A stretch of 64,000 nucleotides of DNA, taken from positions 77,122 through 141,121 of the forward strand of contig NZ_VEED01000015.1 in the NCBI RefSeq assembly GCF_007678255.1. The letters are read 5' to 3'. The position numbers and the translations under genes are program-made. Source of the stretch: Bacillus sp. X1(2014) (GTDB lineage: Bacteria; Bacillota; Bacilli; Bacillales_B; DSM-18226). Below the pieces are notes generated by a model. It had not been told where the DNA came from and searched no databases. It saw nothing but the letters and a program-made list of their open reading frames with translations. Shown here piece by piece: positions 15,395-23,094 of the stretch (positions are counted from its first letter, which is position 1; each line of letters starts with the position of its first letter).

Positions 15395-17437
15395 TTGGTA
15401 TTAAAAGAGAAAATTAAGACCATATTCAATAACTTGAAAAAGTGGCACTTGTTCCAAACTATTGTACTTTCTATGTTAATCATCATCTTAAGTTTTTTTG
15501 GACTACTTTATTATTTTTCCAAGGATGCAGATATATCAGGACTTAAGAACGAACTGCCACAATCTACCGTGTTTTATGATGTGAATGATGATGTAGCAAG
15601 TAAAGTGTCCTCAAATAAAAATGAAGGTGTCTCTATTAAGCAGGTTCCTGATTCAATGAAAAACGCGATTATTGCTATTGAGGATCGTCGATTTTATCAA
15701 CATAGCGGTGTAGATTTGATAGGGACATCAAGGGCGCTCATCCGAGACCTAAAAGCTAGAGGAATGGTTGAAGGAGGCAGCACCATAACGCAACAATTGA
15801 CTAAGAATACACTTCTCACCTCGCAAAAAACCTTAAATAGGAAGATGGAGGAGGTTTTTTTAGCACTACAGATTGAACGTGAATATTCAAAACCAGAAAT
15901 CTTGCAAATGTATCTAAATCAAATTTATTTTGGAAATGGTGCATGGGGGATTAAAATGGCTGCAAGCAAATATTTTGCCAAAGAGGTTAATGACCTAACG
16001 ATCAGTGAATCTGCATTACTTGCAGGACTAATTAAAGCACCTTCTGCCTTGAATCCTTATGAACATATGGAAAAGGCGACCGAAAGAAGAAATCTAGTAT
16101 TAATACAAATGAAGAAACAAGGGTATATTTCGGATTCCCAGTATGAAAAAGCCATTCATGAAAAAGTAATTTTAAATGATAAGGGCGGTGACCCGTTCCG
16201 AGGCAAATTTCCATACTATGTTGATCAGGTTTTAGAAGAGGCTATAACTTTATATGGATTATCACAGGATGAATTACTAACAGGCGGCTATAAAATTTTT
16301 ACCGAACTTGAACCTGAAATGCAAACAGCCATGGAAGAGACCTATCAAATTGAATCCTTATTCCAAGAAGGAAAAGATACCCTAGTTCAGAGCGGTGGTG
16401 TCCTCTTAGATCCCAAGACAGGTGGAATTAAGGCAATTGTTGGCGGCAGGGGAAAACATACGTTTAGAGGTTATAATCGAGCCTCGCAATTAAAAGCTCA
16501 GCCTGGTTCCTCCTTTAAGCCATTAGCGGTTTATACACCTGCATTGGAAGAAGGTTGGAAGATGACTGATTTGTTAAAAGATGAGCCAATGACATTTGGG
16601 AGTTATCAACCAAGTAATTACGATAATCAATATGCTGGTCAGGTGCCCATGTATGAAGCAGTAAAAGAATCAAAAAACGTATCTGCTGTTTGGCTGTTAA
16701 ATGAACTTGGAATTGAAAAAGGATTAGATTCAATTAAGCGGTTCGGAATTTCATTGGACAAAAATGACCGTAATTTATCTCTTGCCTTAGGTGGTTTGCA
16801 TAAAGGTGTCTCTCCTTTGAACATGGCTGAAGCTTTTTCTGTTTTTCCAAATAACGGAGTAAGAATAAAGGCGCATGCAATTAAGAAAATTGTTGATGCT
16901 GACGGAAAGGTTGTCGCTGTCTGGAAAGCAAAAAAAGAAAGAGTCACAACAAAAGCAGTAACCAACAATATAACGACCATGCTCCTTGGTGTAGTGGAAC
17001 AAGGTACAGGTAAGGCTGCACAAATACCTGGCCGAGAAACGGCTGGAAAAACTGGTTCAACTCAAGTTCCAATTGAGGGAATAAATGGCTTGAAGGATCA
17101 ATGGTTTGTTGGGTATACGCCGCAGCTGGTCGGGGCGATCTGGGTTGGCTACGATAAAACAGACAAGGATCATTATATTACGCCTGTCAGCAATAAAGGT
17201 TCAGCAGTTATTTTTCGGGAAGTTATGACGAAAGCATTAACGAATGAGCCTGTTGAAAGCTTTAATGTCCAGCATATCTCCACATTGATTGAAAAGAAAA
17301 AGCAAGAAGAGGCTGCTAAGAATCGTTATAAATTTCAAGAGAATTTTAATAACGAGGTTCAGAAGTGGGAAGAAAAATGGAATAAGCAAAAGGAAAAATG
17401 GAGAAAGAGATGGAATGATAAGGGAAAAGGTCATTAA
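15395..17437 (+). CDS. Class A penicillin-binding protein (bifunctional glycosyltransferase/transpeptidase)
   Basis: A 680-residue enzyme that polymerises and crosslinks peptidoglycan. A membrane anchor lies at about residues 20-42. The GT51 domain has EDRRFYQHSGVD (about 94-105) and GGSTITQQLTKN (about 127-138). The transpeptidase motifs are SSFK (near 371), SKN (near 425) and KTGST (near 551). The Lys/Glu/Trp-rich C-terminal tail (KWEEKWNKQKEKWRKRW) is unusual. TTG at 15395, behind AAAGGATG, is chosen; the frame extends upstream to an ATG at 15281 inside a terminator stem. The sequence resembles B. subtilis PbpF, but assignment among class A PBPs is unsure. Confidence 0.9.
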   Translation: MVLKEKIKTIFNNLKKWHLFQTIVLSMLIIILSFFGLLYYFSKDADISGLKNELPQSTVFYDVNDDVASKVSSNKNEGVSIKQVPDSMKNAIIAIEDRRFYQHSGVDLIGTSRALIRDLKARGMVEGGSTITQQLTKNTLLTSQKTLNRKMEEVFLALQIEREYSKPEILQMYLNQIYFGNGAWGIKMAASKYFAKEVNDLTISESALLAGLIKAPSALNPYEHMEKATERRNLVLIQMKKQGYISDSQYEKAIHEKVILNDKGGDPFRGKFPYYVDQVLEEAITLYGLSQDELLTGGYKIFTELEPEMQTAMEETYQIESLFQEGKDTLVQSGGVLLDPKTGGIKAIVGGRGKHTFRGYNRASQLKAQPGSSFKPLAVYTPALEEGWKMTDLLKDEPMTFGSYQPSNYDNQYAGQVPMYEAVKESKNVSAVWLLNELGIEKGLDSIKRFGISLDKNDRNLSLALGGLHKGVSPLNMAEAFSVFPNNGVRIKAHAIKKIVDADGKVVAVWKAKKERVTTKAVTNNITTMLLGVVEQGTGKAAQIPGRETAGKTGSTQVPIEGINGLKDQWFVGYTPQLVGAIWVGYDKTDKDHYITPVSNKGSAVIFREVMTKALTNEPVESFNVQHISTLIEKKKQEEAAKNRYKFQENFNNEVQKWEEKWNKQKEKWRKRWNDKGKGH

Positions 17438-17487
17438 TGTTCCTCTATGAGAAGAAAGTTATTCGAGACAATTCAGAAAAATGGGAA

Positions 17488-17516
17488 TTGACTTTTAAAA
17501 GAACTGGTGATAACCT
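17488..17516 (+). promoter_or_regulatory. Promoter of bmr-type leader
   Basis: TTGACT, 17-base spacer, TAACCT; about 40 bases before the leader peptide start. Confidence 0.6.
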
Positions 17517-17555
17517 AACAAAGGAAGAAAAAAAAGGAAAGGGAGGGTTACAAAA

Positions 17556-17630
17556 ATGACTACATTCAATCATGTCTCTTTAACAATTGAATATTTGTAT
17601 GTAACCTGTCCTGAAGAAATTTCCTGTTAA
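17556..17630 (+). CDS. Leader peptide of bmrCD-type exporter (bmrB position)
   Basis: A 24-residue frame, MTTFNHVSLTIEYLYVTCP then EEISC, with a strong AGGGAGGG ribosome-binding site eight bases before the ATG. Codons 16-18 lie over GTAACCTGT (17601-17609), which is perfectly complementary to ACAGGTTAC in the left arm of the downstream terminator. In B. subtilis the bmrCD exporter genes follow a leader peptide, BmrB, that senses ribosome-targeting antibiotics by attenuation; this frame holds the same position although it is shorter. Its sequence shows no obvious homology that I can confirm. Confidence 0.7.
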   Translation: MTTFNHVSLTIEYLYVTCPEEISC

Positions 17631-17706
17631 ATTATCAATGTGAAATAATTGATTAATGACAAAAACACAGGTTACGTTTTATTTAATACGTGACGTGTGT
17701 TTTTTT
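17601..17706 (+). promoter_or_regulatory. Transcription attenuator: anti-terminator versus terminator 1
   Basis: Terminator stem ACACAGGTTACGT (17665-17677) with ACGTGACGTGTGT (17688-17700) pairs 12 of 13 positions including one G-T, and is followed by T7. The competing pairing is GTAACCTGT (17601-17609) with ACAGGTTAC (17667-17675), nine perfect base pairs. A ribosome running to the leader stop would cover 17601-17609 and let the terminator form; a ribosome stalled earlier would free it and prevent termination. Confidence 0.7.
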
Positions 17707-17725
17707 GTCCCTTTTTTTAAAAGGA

Positions 17726-17758
17726 GGCATACTGCACTGTTGCGGTATGTCTTTTTTT
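17726..17758 (+). terminator. Second tandem terminator in bmr leader
   Basis: Stem GGCATACTGCA / TGCGGTATGTC (11 pairs with two wobbles), CTGT loop, T7 tail. It lies 20 bases after terminator 1, on the same strand, before bmrC. Confidence 0.8.
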
Positions 17759-17792
17759 ATAGTTCAAAACAAACTTAAGGGAGGAAATTTGG

Positions 17793-17852
17793 ATGGGATA
17801 TTTAGAAGGATCTTGGACAGGAAATACAGCAGGAGCAATAGACGGAGGATAG
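17793..17852 (+). CDS. Possible second leader peptide, 19 residues
   Basis: MGYLEGSWTGNTAGAIDGG with AAGGGAGG eight to ten bases before the ATG; it ends 24 bases before the bmrC start. Glycine-rich, no hydrophobic segment. The strong ribosome-binding site suggests it is translated; it may couple or tune bmrC translation. No homologue is recognised. Confidence 0.45.
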   Translation: MGYLEGSWTGNTAGAIDGG

Positions 17853-17876
17853 TAAAACATAAGGGGGAAGTCAGTT

Positions 17877-19634
17877 ATGTTTGCGGTGTTAAAAAAATTA
17901 AGTTGGTTCTTTAAAGAAAATTGGCAGCGTTATCTCATCGCGATTACCCTATTAATTTTAGTCGGCATATTGGATGTGATTCCGCCTAAATTAATCGGAT
18001 TAGCGATTGATGATATTCATGAAGGCAGTATAAGTAATAAGAAAATAATACAATACCTTGGCATTCTTTTGGCAATTCTGGTTTCGTCCTATGCAATAAC
18101 CTATATATGGATGTACCGGCTGTTTGGAGGGGCCTTCCTTGTAGAAAGGAAACTTAGGTCCAGATTCGTTGCTCATTTACTAAAAATGACTCCGATATTC
18201 TATGAAAGAAATAGAACTGGAGATTTAATGGCGCGTGCCACTAATGATTTAAAGGCCATATCAATCACAGCAGGTTTTGGGATCCTGACACTTGTAGATT
18301 CAAGTGTATGGATGCTGACATTACTATTAACGATGGGAATTTTAATTAGTTGGAAGTTAACGCTTGCGGCAATTATCCCGCTGCCAATTATGGCGATTTT
18401 AATGCAAATGTATGGAAAACGAATTCATACTCGCTTCATGGAAGCTCAAGATGCGTTTGGTGAACTGAATGACCGAGTACTTGAATCAGTTGCAGGAGTT
18501 AGAGTCATCCGTGCTTTTGTTCAAGAATCTGCAGATAGTAAGCGGTTTCATCAGCTTACGGAGGATGTCTATCACAAGAACATTAACGTTGCAAAAATTG
18601 ACGCATTATTCGATCCAACAATTAAGGTGCTTGTTGGTATTAGTTACTTAATTGGGCTCGGTTATGGTGCCTATTTAGTTTTCCATCAATCGATCACATT
18701 GGGCAATCTTGTTTCGTTTAATGTGTATCTAGGGATGCTTATTTGGCCTATGTTCGCAATTGGCGAGTTGATCAATGTGATGCAGAGGGGGAATGCATCA
18801 CTGGACCGTGTAAATGAAACACTTAGCTATCAGGAGGAAGTCATCAATCCACTAAGCCCTGTTTCGATACCACGTGCAGATCAAATTGATTATGGGAAGG
18901 TAACTTTTCGTTATCCTTCATCTAAGAATGATAACCTTCATCAGGTTGATGTTAGGCTTCTCCAGGGGCAGACATTGGGTATTGTCGGTAAAACAGGTTC
19001 AGGAAAGACCACCTTTATTAAACAGTTATTAAGACAATATCCACTAGGCGATGGAGAGGTATCCATATCAGGGGTATCTTTAGAGAAGCAAACCTTAGAA
19101 CAGGTTCGCGACTGGATTGGTTATGTGCCTCAGGATCATGTACTGTTTTCTCGAAGTGTGAAAGAGAATATCCTCTTTGGCAGGAAAGAAGCGAGTGATG
19201 AAGAATTAGAAGAGGCCATTGATTTAGCTGCGTTTCGAAAAGATCTTGCCCTCCTTCCAGAGGGATTAAGTACACTCGTTGGAGAGAAGGGAGTGGCCTT
19301 ATCCGGAGGGCAAAAACAACGGATTTCGATTGCACGCGCACTGATCAAAAATCCAGAAATCCTAATCCTCGATGATTCCTTATCGGCAGTTGATGCTAAA
19401 ACAGAAAAAAGAATCATTGATAATATTAGAAAGGTAAGAAATGACAAGACCACTATCATCACCACACATCGAATGTCCGCTGTCCAACATGCCGACCATA
19501 TTATTGTTTTAGATGATGGCAAAATTGTCGAAGAAGGGACACATGAACAGCTTCTTGAACATGATGGGTGGTATAAGGAACAATTTATTCGCCAGCAGAT
19601 TACAGGGAAGATAGAGGAAGAGGTGCAAGCATGA
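17877..19634 (+). CDS. bmrC: BmrC-type ABC multidrug exporter subunit
   Basis: A 585-residue half-transporter (B. subtilis YheI/BmrC): six membrane helices to about residue 310, then the ATPase domain with Walker A GKTGSGKTT (near 370), signature LSGGQKQR (near 475) and Walker B ILILDD (near 495). The catalytic glutamate after Walker B is Asp (LDDSLSAVD), so the site in which this Walker B takes part should be the degenerate, non-hydrolysing one of the heterodimer. AAGGGGGAAG precedes the ATG. It overlaps bmrD by four bases. Expression is probably gated by the upstream attenuator. Confidence 0.9.
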   Translation: MFAVLKKLSWFFKENWQRYLIAITLLILVGILDVIPPKLIGLAIDDIHEGSISNKKIIQYLGILLAILVSSYAITYIWMYRLFGGAFLVERKLRSRFVAHLLKMTPIFYERNRTGDLMARATNDLKAISITAGFGILTLVDSSVWMLTLLLTMGILISWKLTLAAIIPLPIMAILMQMYGKRIHTRFMEAQDAFGELNDRVLESVAGVRVIRAFVQESADSKRFHQLTEDVYHKNINVAKIDALFDPTIKVLVGISYLIGLGYGAYLVFHQSITLGNLVSFNVYLGMLIWPMFAIGELINVMQRGNASLDRVNETLSYQEEVINPLSPVSIPRADQIDYGKVTFRYPSSKNDNLHQVDVRLLQGQTLGIVGKTGSGKTTFIKQLLRQYPLGDGEVSISGVSLEKQTLEQVRDWIGYVPQDHVLFSRSVKENILFGRKEASDEELEEAIDLAAFRKDLALLPEGLSTLVGEKGVALSGGQKQRISIARALIKNPEILILDDSLSAVDAKTEKRIIDNIRKVRNDKTTIITTHRMSAVQHADHIIVLDDGKIVEEGTHEQLLEHDGWYKEQFIRQQITGKIEEEVQA

Positions 19635-21646
19635 CAACAGGAAAACGATTAGCTAAATACGCCTTGGCGTATAAAAAAATTATTTTCGCAGCATTGATCA
19701 TGCTGACCATTTCTGTCGGAACTGATCTCGCTGGCCCGTTTATTGCTAAAAATATTATTGATCAGCATATTTTAGGAATTGAATCTGTTTGGTATGAAAC
19801 ATCAGGCGGCAAAAAAGCAGTAAATTATGAAGGGAAATTTTATAAAAGAGAAAAGTATGTATCTAGTAGTGAACAAAAGGGAAAGCATATCCAAATTTTG
19901 CAAGTCGGTTCCAAGTTTGTTTTTATCGACGAAAAGATTGAATTTGACGGAAAGCGGACCTTAAATGCCGGAACATTGGAGATAAAAAATGGTGTTAGAA
20001 AGGTTGAATATCAGGCAAAGATCCTTAGGTTGTCTGAAATTTTAGCTTTTTATCAGCCTGAGATTCTCCCTATCGTTCAACTTTTAGCCATTTATTTCGG
20101 ACTCTTGGTAGTATCAGCTGTTTTTCAGTACGGTGAACGCTTCTTATTGCAAAAATCTGCCAACCGCATCATTCAAAAAATGCGTGAAGATGTGTATGGA
20201 CAGATTCAACGTCTGCCAATTAATTATTTTGATAACCTGCCTGCTGGTAAAGTAGTAGCAAGAATTACGAATGATACGGAGGCAATCCGTGAATTATATG
20301 TCACCGTTCTCGCCACCTTTTTTACAAGTTCCATTTATATTACTGGCATTTATGTGGCTTTGTTTATTTTAAATGTAAGGCTTGCGGCAATCTGTTTATT
20401 GTTATTGCCAATAATTTATGTATGGATGTTGATTTACCGTAAGTATGCTTCAAAATACAACCGTGTGATTCGTTCGAAGAATAGCGAAATAAATGCAATG
20501 ATTAATGAGTCAATTCAAGGGATGAGTATTATCCAAGCATTCAGTCGCGAAAAAGAAACAAAAGCAGATTTTGAGAAACTTAACCATGAGCACTTTACCT
20601 ACCAGAATAAATTATTAAGTCTCAATTCATTAACCTCGCACAACCTTGTCGGAGTCCTAAGAAATCTTATTTTTGTAGCATTTATTTGGTATTTTGGCGG
20701 TCAGGCACTAAATACTTCTACCATTCTTTCATTAGGGATGCTGTATGCCTTTGTTGATTATATTAATCGGCTTTTTCAACCGGTGCAGGGGATTGTTAAT
20801 CAATTGGCCAATCTAGAACTTGCTCTGGTGGCGGGAGAACGTGTATTTAAATTGATGGATGAACCTGGGGAAAATGTAAGTAGTGAGCGAATTACTCGTT
20901 TTAAAGGAAATGTAATATTTGATCATGTATCATTTGGTTATAAAGACGGGGAATACGTTTTAAAGAATATTGATTTTGAAGCAAAGCATGGTGAAACAGT
21001 TGCCCTAGTTGGCCACACGGGATCTGGAAAAAGTTCCATTATGAATTTACTTTTCCGCTTTTATGATTATCAAAAGGGAAAAGTTACTATTGATGGAATG
21101 GATATTGAAACGATTCCCCGTCAATCTATTCGTAACCATATGGGAATTGTTTTACAGGATCCCTATTTATTTACCGGAACTATAGCCTCAAATGTAAGTC
21201 TTAATGATTCTGCGATAACCAAAGAAAAAGTAGAAAAAGCATTAAAGGATGTAGGGGCAGACAAGGTATTCAAGAATTTAGAAAATGGTTATGATGAGCC
21301 AGTACTTGAGAAAGGCAGTACCCTTTCAAGTGGGCAGAGGCAGATCATTTCCTTTGCACGAGCGCTGGCATTCGATCCAGCTATACTCATACTTGACGAA
21401 GCTACGTCAAGTATTGATACAGAAACGGAAACTGTGATTCAAGAGGCAATGGAAGTTCTGAAAAAAGGGCGGACCACCTTTATCATTGCGCACCGGTTAT
21501 CAACGATCCGCAACGCTGACCAAATCATTGTCTTAGACCGCGGGATGATTGTTGAAAAGGGCACACATGATCAATTGATGGAGAAAAAAGGGAAATATTA
21601 TCAAATGTATGAACTTCAGCAGGGCAACGCAGATTTGGCCGGCTAG
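19631..21646 (+). CDS. bmrD: BmrD-type ABC multidrug exporter subunit
   Basis: A 671-residue half-transporter (B. subtilis YheH/BmrD). Between TM1 and TM2 (about residues 45-145) it carries a soluble extracellular insertion, as in BmrD. The ATPase domain has Walker A GHTGSGKSS (near 460), a non-standard signature LSSGQRQ (near 565, Ser for the first Gly) and a complete Walker B with catalytic Glu, ILILDEATS (near 585). With BmrC this gives one active and one degenerate ATP site. The start ATG overlaps the bmrC stop, so the subunits are made in equal amounts. Confidence 0.9.
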   Translation: MTTGKRLAKYALAYKKIIFAALIMLTISVGTDLAGPFIAKNIIDQHILGIESVWYETSGGKKAVNYEGKFYKREKYVSSSEQKGKHIQILQVGSKFVFIDEKIEFDGKRTLNAGTLEIKNGVRKVEYQAKILRLSEILAFYQPEILPIVQLLAIYFGLLVVSAVFQYGERFLLQKSANRIIQKMREDVYGQIQRLPINYFDNLPAGKVVARITNDTEAIRELYVTVLATFFTSSIYITGIYVALFILNVRLAAICLLLLPIIYVWMLIYRKYASKYNRVIRSKNSEINAMINESIQGMSIIQAFSREKETKADFEKLNHEHFTYQNKLLSLNSLTSHNLVGVLRNLIFVAFIWYFGGQALNTSTILSLGMLYAFVDYINRLFQPVQGIVNQLANLELALVAGERVFKLMDEPGENVSSERITRFKGNVIFDHVSFGYKDGEYVLKNIDFEAKHGETVALVGHTGSGKSSIMNLLFRFYDYQKGKVTIDGMDIETIPRQSIRNHMGIVLQDPYLFTGTIASNVSLNDSAITKEKVEKALKDVGADKVFKNLENGYDEPVLEKGSTLSSGQRQIISFARALAFDPAILILDEATSSIDTETETVIQEAMEVLKKGRTTFIIAHRLSTIRNADQIIVLDRGMIVEKGTHDQLMEKKGKYYQMYELQQGNADLAG

Positions 21647-21722
21647 AAAAACTTTATTAGAATTAGGGAACTTAGACGCTTCTCTTTTAGGTTAGGTCTT
21701 TATCTTCTTAAGTATGATGAAC

Positions 21723-21931
21723 ATTTTCTCTAGTTAGTCGGAAGAAGTTGGTCATCATCGCCCGGATGATGACCTTTTTCTCTGGTTAGTCGAAAGAATT
21801 TGGTCATCATCGCCCGGATGATGACCTTTTTCTCTGCTTAGTCGGAAGAATTTGGTCATCATCGCTCGTATGATAACCATTTTCTCTAGTGTGTCGGAAG
21901 AATTTGATCATCATCAAGTCATGGAGAGTTT
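21723..21931. repeat. Four tandem 52-bp repeats, each with a hairpin
   Basis: Unit of the form TTTTCTCTxGTTAGTCGGAAG followed by a GGTCATCATC-GCCCG-GATGATGACC hairpin. Hairpin left arms begin at 21750, 21802, 21854 and 21906, an exact 52-base period. Units 1 and 2 are nearly identical with perfect stems; unit 3 has changes in the right arm and unit 4 has lost it. The T-rich sequence after each stem makes units 1 and 2 look like terminators for the bmr operon. The rest of the 21647-22156 gap is covered by the two following entries. Confidence 0.85.
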
Positions 21932-21951
21932 GGCCATTTAGACAAGGAATC

Positions 21952-21977
21952 CCCTTAACAAAACAAGTTAAGGGTTT
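21952..21977 (+). terminator. Weak terminator-like hairpin
   Basis: CCCTTAAC / GTTAAGGG with a seven-base loop and a short TTT tail, downstream of the tandem repeats. Confidence 0.4.
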
Positions 21978-22004
21978 ATGATAAGAGTTTTTGAACTTAG
22001 ATTA

Positions 22005-22154
22005 CTGTCTAGCTCCAGCGCCCTAGCGGCTAGTGTCCTTCGCTCTCCGCCCTACGATAAGTCAATCACGAATGCGCCTCCGGCTTTTCGTGTTTCCTTT
22101 ATCTTAGTTGGAGCGCTCCTGGCCATACGCCGCTGACCAGGGCGCTTGCGCTTT
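22005..22154. repeat. Bacillaceae dispersed repeat (CTGTCTAGCTCCAGCG type)
   Basis: GC-rich element beginning CTGTCTAGCTCCAGCGCC and ending CAGGGCGCTTGCGCTTTT, with complementary ends (AGCGCCCTAG versus CCAGGGCGCT). I recognise these ends from repeats scattered in intergenic regions of many Bacillus genomes. It encodes nothing and abuts the yheG stop codon, where it may act as a transcription end. Confidence 0.7.
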
Positions 22155-22156
22155 TC

Positions 22157-22777
22157 TTAATAAGTAAGCCCTACACGGGATCCGATAAATTGCTTGCTAA
22201 ATAACTGCTCAAAGGCAAAATCTGCTGTATCGTAAATAGAGATCGACGAAGGATCATCAGGAAGAATGTCTTTTTCATATCTGTAATGCCCTAATCTCTC
22301 TCCAATAGGCAAATAAGTCGGGCAAACAATCGTCCAATCGAGCCCAGACTCTTTTAATAATAAATAGGCACGTAAATGTTCCTCCGCATCACGGGTGCTT
22401 TTCCTTTTCGACTCGGACGATTGAAACCGATATAAATGAGGTGCAGATCGAGCCTGGAGAATTCCAGCTGTTCCAATCGTAATAATACGGTGTATTCCAA
22501 GCGCTTTCATATGTTTAATAATAAAGGGCATTGATTCAGAGAGTGTCGTGGTACCTGCTGTATTTAGAGAACTAATGACTACATCCGATCCTGTTAAAAT
22601 ACTCGCAATGTCGGTTTCATTTAGCACATTACCTTCCTTAACAAGAAGGCCTTCTCTTTTAATGTTTAGTTTACTCCTATCTCTCACCAGTGCTTGGACC
22701 GAATGGTGATTGGTTAATGCATTTTCTAAAATAATCGAACCCACTCTGCCTGTTGCTCCGAAAATGCAAATGTTCAC
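22157..22777 (-). CDS. yheG: NAD(P)-binding atypical SDR protein (YheG-like)
   Basis: A 206-residue Rossmann protein: MNICIFGATGRVGSIIL (residues 1-17) is the GATGxxG dinucleotide-binding motif of NmrA/atypical SDRs, and residues 60-75 (TGSDVVISSLN) continue the fold. There is no classical YxxxK catalytic pair, so it may be a redox sensor or flavin-reductase-like enzyme. Position beside bmrD matches B. subtilis yheG next to yheH. AGGTG lies before the ATG. Confidence 0.8.
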   Translation of the reverse strand: MNICIFGATGRVGSIILENALTNHHSVQALVRDRSKLNIKREGLLVKEGNVLNETDIASILTGSDVVISSLNTAGTTTLSESMPFIIKHMKALGIHRIITIGTAGILQARSAPHLYRFQSSESKRKSTRDAEEHLRAYLLLKESGLDWTIVCPTYLPIGERLGHYRYEKDILPDDPSSISIYDTADFAFEQLFSKQFIGSRVGLTY

Positions 22778-22888
22778 AAAAAATTCACCTCTTATTCAAT
22801 AAAGTGTAATATTCATCACTTGCGAACCCCTACGCTTATGATATTTTAAAGATGTTTTAGCATTTATTTATATAGGGGTGGGATGTAT

Positions 22889-22972
22889 ATGTCAGAGTAT
22901 TCAGTTGTGCTATTGATCGGTAGTTTTTTAATCCTTTCTTATTATATCGGATATACAATCATTAAACATTAA
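22889..22972 (+). CDS. Tiny single-helix membrane protein (yheF position)
   Basis: A 27-residue frame, MSEYSVVLLIGSFLILSYY then IGYTIIKH, almost all hydrophobic. AGGGGTGGG stands before it and a strong terminator follows six bases after the stop, so it is a complete small transcription unit. B. subtilis has the small gene yheF between yheG and sspB; homology is presumed from position only. The in-frame ATG at 22883 is too close to the ribosome-binding site. Confidence 0.6.
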   Translation: MSEYSVVLLIGSFLILSYYIGYTIIKH

Positions 22973-22978
22973 TTTAGT

Positions 22979-23007
22979 AACTGCAGACAAGTGTCTGCAG
23001 TTTTTTT
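22979..23007 (+). terminator. Intrinsic terminator after tiny membrane protein
   Basis: Hairpin AACTGCAGACA / TGTCTGCAGTT with a two-base centre and T7 tail. Confidence 0.9.
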
Positions 23008-23094
23008 CGTTAAATAAGTATGTTGATTTTTAATAAAATAGATAGGAATGGGTATATATATTGAAGTATATGAATTTGTGAGGTGTGTTGATAA

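Noticed and set aside
17690..17914. A 74-codon frame across the bmr leader
   Set aside because: It runs through the second terminator and into bmrC in another frame, with no ribosome-binding site at its GTG; the short frames with strong sites fit better.
21723..21931. CRISPR array
   Set aside because: The units are directly tandem with no unique spacers and no cas genes are near.
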